Assembly: GCA_965371665.1 (NCBI GenBank)
Contig: CBDUZI010000016.1
Location: 1 to 38,766, forward strand
DNA from: JAUVAV01 sp965371665
GTDB lineage: Bacteria > Oederibacteriota > JAAXVQ01 > JAUVAV01
Length of the DNA stretch: 38,766 bases
Reading direction: 5' to 3'
A program made the position numbers and the translations under genes. Positions 1-7,581 of this stretch are shown piece after piece. The notes under the pieces are model-generated. The model saw nothing but the letters and a program-made list of their open reading frames with translations, had not been told where the DNA came from and ran no database searches. Position 1 is the stretch's first letter; each line of letters begins with the position of its first letter.

Positions 1-17
1 GGTGTTTTATTGATTAA

Positions 18-50
18 ATCCCCCCTGCCCCCTTTACAAAAGGGGGAGAA
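18..50. repeat. C5T3/A3G5 palindromic repeat, copy 1
   Basis: A short hairpin pairs positions 28-35 with 39-46 (CCCCCTTT against AAAGGGGG, 3-nt loop) and is preceded by AAATCCCCCC. The same AAATCCCCC-plus-hairpin unit recurs at 7582-7664 and 29002-29109. It lies upstream of the promoter of the first gene. Nothing else is recognisable in 1-120. Confidence 0.6.
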
Positions 51-124
51 TGACTTAAGTCCGACAGACTCCTAGACAGCACTTACGCTACATCAGTAAT
101 CAGTTGCCCCTATTCCATTTAAAG

Positions 125-152
125 TTGACTTGGGGCCAAGGTATGGTATGAT
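125..152 (+). promoter_or_regulatory. Sigma70-type promoter of the prohibitin-like gene
   Basis: TTGACT at 125-130, a 16-nt spacer and TATGAT at 147-152. The -10 is preceded by TG one base upstream (144-145), so it is also an extended -10 element. Transcription would begin near 159, about 40 nt before the start codon at 200. The AAGGAGG ribosome-binding site lies at about 185-191. Confidence 0.6.
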
Positions 153-199
153 AACCGGCCAATAGAGGTGAAATCCAAAATATTAAGGAGGATTATTTC

Positions 200-1018
200 A
201 TGGAACCGTACGAGGTAAAAAAACCGTTTAACAAGGAGTCGTTTAAAGGAATTTCCGGAATGATAATCGCAGGTGCGGTAATTCTGGTTTTGTTTGTATT
301 AAATCCCATTGTAATTATCGGCGCCGGGGAGCGCGGCGTGGTTTTCTCGCGGTTTACCGGGGTACAGGATAAAGTTATGCAGGAAGGCATGAATTTCAAA
401 ATTCCGGGCATTGAAAGTGTTATCAAATTTGATATCAAGACCCAGAAGCTGGAACGTTCCAGTGACGGCGCTTCCAAGGACTTGCAGGAAGTGAATCTAA
501 GAACCGTGGTTAATTATCATCTGGATGCCCAGAAGGTGGCTAAGCTTTACCAGGAAGTGGGCACGGATTTTGAGCGCAAGGTTATCGAACCCTCCATCCA
601 GGAAGCGGTCAAAGCCGGAACCGCTCAGTTTCCGGTGGAAAATATTATTGTGGAGCGTCCGAGATTAAAAGCCATAATTGCGGAAATTCTCCGGGAGAAA
701 CTTGCGGAATACGATATTATCCTGGAAGATGTGAACCTGACGGATATTACTTTTTCCGCGGAGTTCAACCGGGTGGTAGAGCAGAAGCAGATCGAGGAGC
801 AGAAGATCAAGACCGCTGAGTACAAGAAAAAGCAGGCGGAGCAGCATAAAGCCACGGTTATTCTGGCAGCCCAGGGCGAGGCGGAGAAGCAGCGCCTGAT
901 TCGTCTGCAGCTTACCAAGGATATTATATCTCTGGAGTGGATTAAAAAATGGGATGGGAAATTGCCGGAAACGGTTATGGGCGGCGAGGCCGTGCCTATG
1001 ATTAATTTTAAAAAATAA
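200..1018 (+). CDS. SPFH/prohibitin-family membrane protein
   Basis: 272 residues. One hydrophobic segment (about 21-42) follows a short cytoplasmic N-terminus. It is followed by the SPFH (band 7/prohibitin) domain, about 43-200, which begins with the family-typical GERGVVFSRFTG. A charged, helical, coiled-coil-prone stretch (about 195-235, rich in Glu, Gln and Lys) comes next. This matches bacterial prohibitin homologues, which form ring-like membrane assemblies linked to membrane proteases or lipid domains. No FtsH or NfeD gene is adjacent, so the partner is unknown. The ATG is preceded by a strong AAGGAGG. A stand-alone receiver gene follows after 9 nt, so the two are probably co-transcribed. 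The family call is firm; the cellular role is not. Confidence 0.9.
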   Translation: MEPYEVKKPFNKESFKGISGMIIAGAVILVLFVLNPIVIIGAGERGVVFSRFTGVQDKVMQEGMNFKIPGIESVIKFDIKTQKLERSSDGASKDLQEVNLRTVVNYHLDAQKVAKLYQEVGTDFERKVIEPSIQEAVKAGTAQFPVENIIVERPRLKAIIAEILREKLAEYDIILEDVNLTDITFSAEFNRVVEQKQIEEQKIKTAEYKKKQAEQHKATVILAAQGEAEKQRLIRLQLTKDIISLEWIKKWDGKLPETVMGGEAVPMINFKK

Positions 1019-1027
1019 GGCCGGGCT

Positions 1028-1411
1028 ATGAAGAGAAAGATCGCGGTAGTTGACGACCAGGCGGACATTCTAACTTTAATTGAAAAAGTACTTGGGTATG
1101 AAGATTATTCCGTTTTTTCTGCCTGTAATGGCAAGGAACTTTTTGAAATCCTGAAAGATAATAAACCTGATCTTATTCTTCTTGATATCATGCTGCCGGA
1201 ATTGGATGGGTTTAGTATTTGCCAGCAATTGAAGGCCGATCCGGCAACGCGCGATATACCGGTTATCATGTTGACGGTAAAGAGTTCACCCGAGGATATT
1301 AACCGGGGGTTAGCCGCCGGAGCCGCGGCCTTTCTTACCAAACCCTTTGATCCTGAGAAACTAAACCGGGAAATAAAAGCGGTGTTGGCGCGGAATGACC
1401 CCGCCAAATAG
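1028..1411 (+). CDS. Single-domain response regulator (CheY/PleD-type receiver)
   Basis: 127 residues, only a REC domain. The acidic pair is D9-D10, the phosphoacceptor D53 lies in the LLLDIMLP strand, the switch Thr is T83 and the conserved Lys is K105 in TKPF. No output domain follows and the stop comes about 20 residues after K105. It could be a phosphorelay intermediate or could act by protein contact. No histidine kinase is adjacent; the only one in the window is 34 kb away with its own regulator. The gene starts 9 nt after the prohibitin-like gene, so the pair is likely one transcript. The start ATG has only a weak ribosome-binding site (GCCGGGC), consistent with translational coupling. 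Confidence 0.9.
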   Translation: MKRKIAVVDDQADILTLIEKVLGYEDYSVFSACNGKELFEILKDNKPDLILLDIMLPELDGFSICQQLKADPATRDIPVIMLTVKSSPEDINRGLAAGAAAFLTKPFDPEKLNREIKAVLARNDPAK

Positions 1412-1446
1412 GTTGATGAGAGATAGGGTCGAAAAGGAGTGAGTTT

Positions 1447-1932
1447 ATGAATAAAAAGGTATTTTTTATCATTTTCGTGATGGGGTTGACCACCATGTTG
1501 ACTACCATGGCTTTTTCAGCGTCTACCCCTACTGATACTCCTACGGTTACGGCTACAGCTACAGCTACGCCTTCACCTACCCCGACAGCCACCCCGGTTT
1601 TCAGTCCCGTGGCCACATCCTCTTATACTATTACGCCCACCGAGATAATTATCAGCCGGGTTAAAATTAATCATAACCGGTTCAATCCCATGCTGGCCGA
1701 AAGGGTAGAGATACAGTATTTAACCGCCCTGCATGGAAAAGTGACCATTCGGGTTTTTAATCCCTCCGGGACCTTGGTAAGAGAAATACTGGAAGATCAG
1801 GAACCAGGAGCAGAGATTCCGGCCTGGGACGGCCGTAACCCTCAAGGTGAGGTCGTGGCTTCCGGAGTTTACTTTATTATTGTTAGCGGACATAAACTGC
1901 ATAAACGCTTTCGCGTGGCTGTGATTAAATGA
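1447..1932 (+). CDS. Secreted protein with Thr/Pro linker and C-terminal FlgD-like Ig module
   Basis: 161 residues. A signal peptide (about 1-24, ending AFSA) is followed by a low-complexity Thr/Pro/Ala linker (about 25-58, made of TPT/TAT/SPTP units). The C-terminal domain (about 70-161) reads VTIRVFNPSGTLVREI...WDGRNPQGEVVASGVYFIIV. This is the FlgD-Ig/FlgD_4-like beta-sandwich seen at the C-termini of surface and T9SS-like cargo proteins. Here it is the only folded domain. AAAGGAGTGAG lies just upstream of the ATG. The stop overlaps the start of rfbC by 4 nt (ATGA). Role unknown; a surface attachment or glycosylated linker protein is possible but not shown. Confidence 0.75.
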   Translation: MNKKVFFIIFVMGLTTMLTTMAFSASTPTDTPTVTATATATPSPTPTATPVFSPVATSSYTITPTEIIISRVKINHNRFNPMLAERVEIQYLTALHGKVTIRVFNPSGTLVREILEDQEPGAEIPAWDGRNPQGEVVASGVYFIIVSGHKLHKRFRVAVIK

Positions 1933-2465
1933 GATTTAAACCTGCCCGGATACCGGAAGTCAAATTAATTGAACCTGATTTGAATAAGGATTCCCGCGGG
2001 TTTTTTTTGGAGAGTTATAACCAAAAGATTTTCGCCGAGAACGGCATAGCTGTGGACTTTGTGCAGGATAATCACAGCTGTTCCGCGCGAGGGACGCTGC
2101 GCGGTCTCCATTACCAAGTTGAACCCCGGGCTCAAGGGAAACTTGTCCGGGTAATTAAGGGAGCGATTTTCGACGTGGCTGTGGATATTCGGCGGGCTTC
2201 AGCGACTTTTGGGCACTGGGTGGGCGAGAGATTGGATGCCGAGCTTAAGCGGATGATGTATATACCGCCCGGCTTTGCCCATGGTTTTTGTGCGCTGGAA
2301 GATGATACCGAGGTTCTATACAAAGTAACGAATTTTTACTCACTCGAACACCAAAAGGGGATTATTTGGAATGATCCGGATATGGGAATAAAATGGCCGG
2401 ATTTGGGCTGTGAATTTGTCTTGTCCGCCAAGGACCGGGAGAATCCCCGGTTGAAGAGGTTGTGA
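1929..2465 (+). CDS. rfbC: dTDP-4-dehydrorhamnose 3,5-epimerase
   Basis: 178 residues, the usual length for RmlC. This cupin epimerises dTDP-4-keto-6-deoxyglucose at C3 and C5 in dTDP-L-rhamnose synthesis. The signature GTLRGLHYQ places the catalytic His at H61. The conserved RGFFLESYN (23-31), FVQDNHS (44-50), GKLVRVIKGAIFDVAVDIR and PPGFAHGF segments are all present. The other rhamnose genes (rfbA, rfbB, rfbD) are absent from the window, so this copy stands apart. Its ATG overlaps the stop of the FlgD-Ig gene (ATGA), suggesting coupled translation. The 3' end abuts the left end of a MITE-like repeat, but the C-terminal ENPRLKRL is family-typical, so the gene is not truncated. Confidence 0.93.
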   Translation: MRFKPARIPEVKLIEPDLNKDSRGFFLESYNQKIFAENGIAVDFVQDNHSCSARGTLRGLHYQVEPRAQGKLVRVIKGAIFDVAVDIRRASATFGHWVGERLDAELKRMMYIPPGFAHGFCALEDDTEVLYKVTNFYSLEHQKGIIWNDPDMGIKWPDLGCEFVLSAKDRENPRLKRL

Positions 2466-2654
2466 AGTAAATCTGTTTTTGAGCAATTTCACTAAGTTTG
2501 TCATTTCGAGGCGCAGCCCTGGACTAAATCATCCAGGACGGGCCGAGAAATCTCTAAACGGCCTATTAAATTAAGCGTTTTCGTGGAGATTCCTCACTAC
2601 GTTCGGAATGACAAAGTAAGATGAATGCTTCTGAAAACTGGTTATGACACAGTC
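2461..2654. repeat. MITE-like element, copy A (carries an extra hairpin module)
   Basis: About 194 bp, the inverted counterpart of 24386-24554. Shared blocks on this strand include GAGCAATTT, TTTGTCATTTCGAGGCGCAGCC, TTAAGCGTTTTCGTGGAGATTCC and GAATGCTTCTGAAAA. The right end reads TGACACAG, as in the other copy, while the left end has decayed. Relative to copy B it contains 26 extra bases (2519-2544) that include the palindrome CTGGACTAAATCATCCAG. It fills the gap between rfbC and fmdB; no other feature is seen in 2466-2690. Confidence 0.75.
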
Positions 2655-2690
2655 TCAAAAGACGTTTTTTTTAAAGGGAGGATTTTTACT

Positions 2691-2999
2691 ATGCCAATTT
2701 ATGAATATGAATGCGGGGCTTGCGGAGAAATCTTTGAGCGTATGCAGGGTATGTCGGATCCATCGCCTGAGAAGTGCGAGAAATGCGGCGAGGGGCCGAT
2801 ACAGCGCCTGATATCGCGCAGCGGGTTCATTTTAAAAGGTGGAGGGTTTTATTCCAATGAACATCCCTCAGCCAGCCGACGGCAGGGCCGGGAAGGAGAG
2901 AAGACCTGCGCTCCGAGTTCGTGCGCGGCTTCCCAAGCTTCGGCCGGTTCCCCCAACGGGTGTACGGGTTGCTGTCAAACCGGGGATAAAAAAAAGTAG
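2691..2999 (+). CDS. fmdB: FmdB-family zinc ribbon protein
   Basis: 102 residues. The N-terminus MPIYEYECGACG is the hallmark of the FmdB/CxxC_CXXC_SSSS family, with a zinc ribbon formed by C8, C11, C29 and C32. LISRSGFILKGGGFY follows, also typical. The last 35 residues are Ser/Ala-rich with five more Cys (CAPSSC, CTGCC), a variable tail common in the family. The start at 2691 is preferred over upstream in-frame codons because AAAGGGAGG precedes it by 8 nt, the family consensus begins there, and the upstream DNA is repeat. Function is unknown; a regulatory or metal-related role has been proposed for FmdB. It is convergent with the hydrogenase operon. Confidence 0.88.
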   Translation: MPIYEYECGACGEIFERMQGMSDPSPEKCEKCGEGPIQRLISRSGFILKGGGFYSNEHPSASRRQGREGEKTCAPSSCAASQASAGSPNGCTGCCQTGDKKK

Positions 3000-3065
3000 T
3001 CAGGCGAATTCTATCGCCCTTACAACTTTCGACATAAAGGTATTTTATCGTAGGGGCAGGCCCCC

Positions 3066-3560
3066 TTATGGTTCCTCCGCCAGGGCGCGGCTGATCAAGT
3101 CCGGAACCTGCTGGGGAGTTACCCGGCTGTGAACTTTATCATTAATGGTTACTACCGGCGCCAGGCCGCAGACTCCCAGGCAGCGCGTGTTTTCCAGGGA
3201 GAAAAGACCGTCTTTGGTGGTTTCCCCTATATCAATTCCGAGTTCCTTGCGAAAAGCTTCCAGGATTTTATCCGCGCCTTTGACAAAACAGGCCGTGCCC
3301 AGGCAGATAGAGATGGCATAGCGCCCCCGGGGCTCCAGCCGGAAAAAGTGGTAAAAAGTGGATACTCCGCTGACCACGGAAGCCGGCACCTGCAAACGCT
3401 GGGCGACCTCGTACATGTGTTCCTGCGTAAGATAGCCGTGGCGTCCCTGCAGTTTGTGCAGAATAGATATTAAGTAGCTCTCCGGATGATCCCGGGTCAG
3501 GCATTCCTCAATAAACTCAATAATCTCAGGATAGAGGTTGGTCTGAGTCGAATTTGTCAT
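3066..3560 (-). CDS. hydC: Trimeric [FeFe] hydrogenase, NuoE-like [2Fe-2S] subunit
   Basis: 164 residues, like NuoE/HydC (24-kDa subunit family). An N-terminal helical bundle (about 10-75) is followed by a thioredoxin-like [2Fe-2S] domain with ligands C86, C91, C127 and C131 (CLGTAC and CLGVC). It should carry electrons between the NADH/FMN site of HydB and the clusters of HydA. The ATG overlaps the hydA stop (ATGA), so translation is coupled. It is the last gene of hydB-hydA-hydC, whereas in Thermotoga maritima the NuoE-like gene comes first. A GGGGCctGCCCC hairpin follows the stop directly but lacks a good T-run, so the terminator is uncertain. Confidence 0.93.
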   Translation of the reverse strand: MTNSTQTNLYPEIIEFIEECLTRDHPESYLISILHKLQGRHGYLTQEHMYEVAQRLQVPASVVSGVSTFYHFFRLEPRGRYAISICLGTACFVKGADKILEAFRKELGIDIGETTKDGLFSLENTRCLGVCGLAPVVTINDKVHSRVTPQQVPDLISRALAEEP

Positions 3561-5311
3561 TTAATCCCCTTTGGATAACGAGGGAAGTAGCGGGTATGCA
3601 GAAGCCGATGCGCCAGTTCGCTTCCCGGATGTTTAAGATATTCATCATATAATTTAATTATGTAAGGGTTCTCATGCGATTGGCGTAATTCTTTGCCTTC
3701 GTCAATCGCATACAGCGCAGAAGCGCGAAGCTTCAGGATTTCCGGATCCAGGATGTAATGCCCGTCAGGCGGGTAAGGCTGTCCGCCGCCGCCGATACAG
3801 CCGCCGGGACAAGCCATAAGCTCAATCATGTGAAAGGTCTTTTCGCCGGATTTGACTTTTTCCAGGATGATTTTTGCGTTATTAAGCCCATTGGCTACGG
3901 CCACATTGAGTACTTTGCCATTTACTTCAAAAGAGGCTTCCCTGAGGCCTTCGGTAGCCCTGACCTGTGTGAAATTAAACTCTGTGAGCGGCCGGCCGGT
4001 CAATTTTACGACTGCTGTGCGCAAAGCGGCTTCCATGACTCCGCCCGTGGTACCAAAAATATCGCCCGCGCCCGAGGAGACACCCATGGGATGGTCGAAA
4101 TCCCCGGCCGAGAGCCGGGTGAAGTCCAGGCCGTAGGCTTTGATCATCCAGATCAATTCACGGGTGGTTAATACTGCGTCCGTGTAGGGCAGATGATTTT
4201 CCATGTAATGTTCAGGACGCCTCGCCTCGAATTTTTTTGCGGTGCAGGGCATGACGCCAACTACATAAATGTTTTCCGGAGCCAGGGATTTTTTTTCTGC
4301 ATAGTAGGTTTTGGTCAGCACCGAGAGCATCATCATGGGAGAGCGGCAGGAGGAAGCATGAGGAATTAATTCCGGATAGAAATGTTCCATGAATTTGATC
4401 CAGCCCGGGGAACAGGAAGTGAGCAGCGGCAAACGCTCGTTTTTCTCCAAACGCCGCATGAATTCGTGGGCCTCTTCCACAATCGTCAAGTCCGCCCCGA
4501 AGTTGGTATCAAAGACCGTGTCAAATCCCAGGCGCCGCAGCGCGGTAACGGTCTGCCCGGTGGCCGGAGTGCCGGGCGGGAGGCCGAAGCCTTCGCCAAT
4601 GGCCGCGCGTATCGAGGGGGCGATCTGGACTACTACATGCTTGGCAGGATCAGCCAGGGCGGCCCAGACTTCATCCGTGGAGTTCTTCTCGAGAAAAGCG
4701 GCTGTGGGGCAGACATTGATACACTGTCCGCAATCAATACATACTGATTCCATCAATGGTGCTTCAAAAGCCGGAGTGACCACGGTATTAAACCCGCGGT
4801 GCATCTGGGTCAGGTTGTGAACACCCTGGATTTCGGAGCAAACCCGCACGCAGCGCCGGCAGAGAATACATTTTTCCGAGTCCCGGACCACGGATAAGCT
4901 GGAATCCTCAATGGGAAATCGCTTACGCCGGCCCTCGAAGAGACGCTCCCGTACGCCCAGGGAATAAGCCAGATCCTGCAACTCGCATTGGCCGTCACGT
5001 TCACAGGTCTGGCATTCTTTGGGATGATTGTCCAGAATCAGCTCTACCAGGTCCCGCCGGGCCTGGCGGATATCCGGTGAATTGGTGCGTACTTGCATGC
5101 CTTCCCGGACATGGGTCGAACAGGAGGCCTGGTAATTACGAGCGCCGTCCACCTCAACAACGCAGATCCGGCAGGCGCCTTCCAAAGAGAGATGCGGATG
5201 ATAACAGAGGCGTGGGATATGGATGCCCAGGGTTTCAGCGGCCTGCATTATGGTTGTTTGCTCGGGTACTTTGACCGGGATTTCATCTATGATTAAATTG
5301 ATGGTTTTCAT
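3557..5311 (-). CDS. hydA: NAD-linked (electron-bifurcating type) [FeFe] hydrogenase catalytic subunit
   Basis: 584 residues. In order: a 2Fe-2S ferredoxin domain (C36, C47, C50, C64); a His-ligated 4Fe-4S site (H96, C100, C103, C109); two 4Fe-4S clusters (C148/151/154/158 and C191/194/197/201); the H-cluster domain with L1 TSCSPGW (C300), L2 MPCTAKK (C356) and L3 ELMACPGGCIGG (C501, C505); and a C-terminal small-subunit-like region (about 520-584). It interconverts H+ and H2, and in trimeric HydABC complexes couples this to NADH and ferredoxin. L1 has Ser where the textbook motif is TSCCP. I believe this variant is common in NAD(P)-linked enzymes and do not read it as inactivating. The gene overlaps hydB and hydC by 4 nt each. 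The maturases HydEFG are not in the window. Confidence 0.96.
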   Translation of the reverse strand: MKTINLIIDEIPVKVPEQTTIMQAAETLGIHIPRLCYHPHLSLEGACRICVVEVDGARNYQASCSTHVREGMQVRTNSPDIRQARRDLVELILDNHPKECQTCERDGQCELQDLAYSLGVRERLFEGRRKRFPIEDSSLSVVRDSEKCILCRRCVRVCSEIQGVHNLTQMHRGFNTVVTPAFEAPLMESVCIDCGQCINVCPTAAFLEKNSTDEVWAALADPAKHVVVQIAPSIRAAIGEGFGLPPGTPATGQTVTALRRLGFDTVFDTNFGADLTIVEEAHEFMRRLEKNERLPLLTSCSPGWIKFMEHFYPELIPHASSCRSPMMMLSVLTKTYYAEKKSLAPENIYVVGVMPCTAKKFEARRPEHYMENHLPYTDAVLTTRELIWMIKAYGLDFTRLSAGDFDHPMGVSSGAGDIFGTTGGVMEAALRTAVVKLTGRPLTEFNFTQVRATEGLREASFEVNGKVLNVAVANGLNNAKIILEKVKSGEKTFHMIELMACPGGCIGGGGQPYPPDGHYILDPEILKLRASALYAIDEGKELRQSHENPYIIKLYDEYLKHPGSELAHRLLHTRYFPRYPKGIK

Positions 5312-7488
5312 TTTTTATGTACGGCCTCGAATTTGCATGCCAGGTAGCATTCGCCGCATTTAATGCATCGCTCCTGGTCGATTATATGCGGCTGCCGCGG
5401 AGCTCCACTGATGCAGGAAACCGGGCAGCGCCGGGCGCAGAGCGTACAGCCCGTACATTTTTGCGGATCAATTTCATAACGGATCAACTGGGAGCATTTA
5501 TGGGCAGGACAGCGTTTCTCCTGAATGTGAATAATGAATTCCTCCCGGAAATTTTTCAGGGCGCTGAGCACCGGATTGGGCGCGGTCTGGCCCAGGCCGC
5601 AGAGCGAGGTTTTTTGAATCAGGCGGCCCAGGCGTTCCAGTTTATCGAGATCCTCCATTTGGCCCCGGCCCTCTGTGATCCGTTCCAGGATTTCCAACAT
5701 GCGCAGCGTGCCTTCCCGGCAGGGGACGCATTTGCCGCAGGATTCATCCTGCGTGAATTCCAGAAAGAACCTGGCAGTGGCCACCATGCAGTCCTGGTCG
5801 TCCAGCACAATCATTCCGCCCGAACCCATAATGGATCCGGCCTGAGCCAGAGACTCATAATCCACGGGCGTATCGATTAATTCGGCCGGAATGCATCCGC
5901 CGGACGGACCGCCGGTCTGAACCGCTTTTAAAGTCCGGCCTTCCGGAACGCCGCCTCCGATATCAAAAATAATCTCCTTAAGAGTGGTTCCCATGGGGAC
6001 CTCGACCAAACCGGAATTCCTGACTTTTCCGGCCAGGGCGAATACCTTGGTGCCCTTGCTTTTTTCAGTGCCCAGGCGCGAAAACCATTCCGCGCCGTGC
6101 CGAATAATAACCGACACATTAGACCAGGTTTCCACGTTGTTGATAACCGTGGGATGTCCCCAAAGGCCGGACTGGGTGGGATAGGGCGGCCGGATCCTAG
6201 GCTGTCCTCTTTTGCCTTCTATGGATAACATCAGCGCGGTTTCTTCGCCGCAAACAAAGGCGCCCGCGCCCAGCCGGACATCCAAATCCAAGTCGAATCC
6301 GGAATCCAATATGTTTTTCCCCAATAACCCGGCGGCCCGGCATTTTGCAATGGCGTTTTCCACGCGCTTGATGGCCAGGGGGTATTCAGCCCGGATATAG
6401 AGGAAGCCCTGGCGGGCTCCCACGGCAAAAGCTCCGATAATCATGCCGTCAATGATGCTGAAGGGGTCTCCTTCCAGAGTGCTCCGGTCCATGTAAGCGC
6501 CAGGGTCGCCTTCATCGGCATTGCAGATAACATAGCGTATCGGATCCGTGCCGGTAACGGCGTCCTGCCATTTTTTGCCCGTAGGATAACCGCCTCCGCC
6601 CCGGCCGCGCAGACCCGAACGATTAATGGCCTCGATTACGCGGGAGGGGTCATTATGCTCCAGGGTTTGAGCCAGGGCCTCGAAGCCGTCATTGGCAATA
6701 TAATCACCGAGATTTTCAGGATCAATAATTCCGCTGTTACGCAGGGTCAGGCGGGTCTGTTTATTGAAAAAAGCCACATCCCCGTAAAGCGAGATAAAGC
6801 GCTCTATCAAGGGATCCATGCGGGCTAAATTCGGCGCATGAATCTTATCCTCAATAAAATGGGATTGGATAATGGCATCCAGTTCGGCCTCAGTACTAAA
6901 AATATATACGGTCCTTTTGGGGAAAACAATCATGCCCATGCTGGCGGAATTCTCTTCCTGGGAATAGAGCCCCAGGCTGCAGCCCGTAAAAATACGGACC
7001 GTGCCTTCGGTGATTCCCTTGGCTTTAAGACGCTGCTCTAAGATATCGGCCCAATGGTCCTGCTCAACGTACCGGGGCGCGGCCATTGAGCACAGCGTTA
7101 CTACCCGGGAGTAGAGCTTACTGGTTTTTTTATCCAGCAGAAAAGATAATACCGGATTTCCGGCCAGGACATGCTGCTGAAAAATTTCCTGAACTTTGGG
7201 CAGGGTAACTTGTTCATATTTAAAAGGGAATTGTCCGGGAAAGTAAACGCCGACGATCGGCTCCCGGGAGCACCGGCCTGTGCATCCGGTCTGCTTGATG
7301 ACAATATCATCCCGGCCCGAAGCAGCCAGGAGTTTGCGGAATTCAGCCCGGACCTGGTCCGCGCCGGCGGCGTTTTCACAGGTGGCGGAACCGACCTGGA
7401 TAATGATTTTTCCGCTGTCATAGTGGGGCAGGTGTTCTTTCAGGATTTCCCGTTTTATGTTTCGGAATTTTTCAAGGACTTTGGGCAT
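5308..7488 (-). CDS. hydB: Trimeric [FeFe] hydrogenase, NuoF-like NADH/FMN subunit with extra N-terminal domain
   Basis: 726 residues, longer than the roughly 600 I expect for HydB. Residues 25-110 form a thioredoxin-like ferredoxin domain (C37, C69, C73). Residues about 115-212 look like a second, degenerate copy with only C133 and C170, so probably no cluster. The NuoF core follows: GRGGGGYPTG (295-304) and CNADEGDPGAY (322-332) for FMN/NADH, and 4Fe-4S ligands C584, C587, C590 and C630. A C-terminal 2x4Fe-4S ferredoxin (C678/681/684/688 and C708/711/714/718) ends the protein. It is the NAD(H) site of the complex and the first gene of the operon. No good Shine-Dalgarno precedes the ATG. The gene is 199 nt downstream of fba, across a palindromic repeat. 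Confidence 0.95.
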   Translation of the reverse strand: MPKVLEKFRNIKREILKEHLPHYDSGKIIIQVGSATCENAAGADQVRAEFRKLLAASGRDDIVIKQTGCTGRCSREPIVGVYFPGQFPFKYEQVTLPKVQEIFQQHVLAGNPVLSFLLDKKTSKLYSRVVTLCSMAAPRYVEQDHWADILEQRLKAKGITEGTVRIFTGCSLGLYSQEENSASMGMIVFPKRTVYIFSTEAELDAIIQSHFIEDKIHAPNLARMDPLIERFISLYGDVAFFNKQTRLTLRNSGIIDPENLGDYIANDGFEALAQTLEHNDPSRVIEAINRSGLRGRGGGGYPTGKKWQDAVTGTDPIRYVICNADEGDPGAYMDRSTLEGDPFSIIDGMIIGAFAVGARQGFLYIRAEYPLAIKRVENAIAKCRAAGLLGKNILDSGFDLDLDVRLGAGAFVCGEETALMLSIEGKRGQPRIRPPYPTQSGLWGHPTVINNVETWSNVSVIIRHGAEWFSRLGTEKSKGTKVFALAGKVRNSGLVEVPMGTTLKEIIFDIGGGVPEGRTLKAVQTGGPSGGCIPAELIDTPVDYESLAQAGSIMGSGGMIVLDDQDCMVATARFFLEFTQDESCGKCVPCREGTLRMLEILERITEGRGQMEDLDKLERLGRLIQKTSLCGLGQTAPNPVLSALKNFREEFIIHIQEKRCPAHKCSQLIRYEIDPQKCTGCTLCARRCPVSCISGAPRQPHIIDQERCIKCGECYLACKFEAVHKK

Positions 7489-7538
7489 GTTTATTTACTC
7501 GACTTTTGCAAATTTAACTTTTTGTATTTTTTCAAAAT

Positions 7539-7551
7539 AGTATCAGATACT
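7539..7551. promoter_or_regulatory. 13-bp perfect dyad upstream of hydB
   Basis: AGTATC-A-GATACT is a perfect inverted repeat centred about 57 nt upstream of the hydB start codon. It could be an operator for a dimeric repressor of the hydrogenase operon. It does not match the Rex consensus as I know it. No convincing sigma70 promoter is visible around it, so the assignment is tentative. Confidence 0.35.
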
Positions 7552-7581
7552 TTTTGACAAACTGTTATAATCAAACCTCTG

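Noticed and set aside
2458..2470. rfbC truncated by the MITE-like element
   Set aside because: The protein is full length (178 aa) with a family-typical C-terminus, so the element adjoins the stop codon without removing coding sequence.
2519..2544. CRISPR-like short repeats
   Set aside because: The palindromic modules are dispersed over many kilobases with no regular spacers and no cas genes.
4408..4434. L1 motif TSCSPGW of HydA read as inactivating
   Set aside because: All other H-cluster ligands are intact, and as far as I know the Ser variant is found in active NAD(P)-linked enzymes; without an alignment I do not call it defective.
7554..7571. TTGACA and TATAAT on the plus strand upstream of hydB
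   Set aside because: They are only 6 nt apart, far too close for a sigma70 promoter, and they point away from hydB toward the 3' end of fba.
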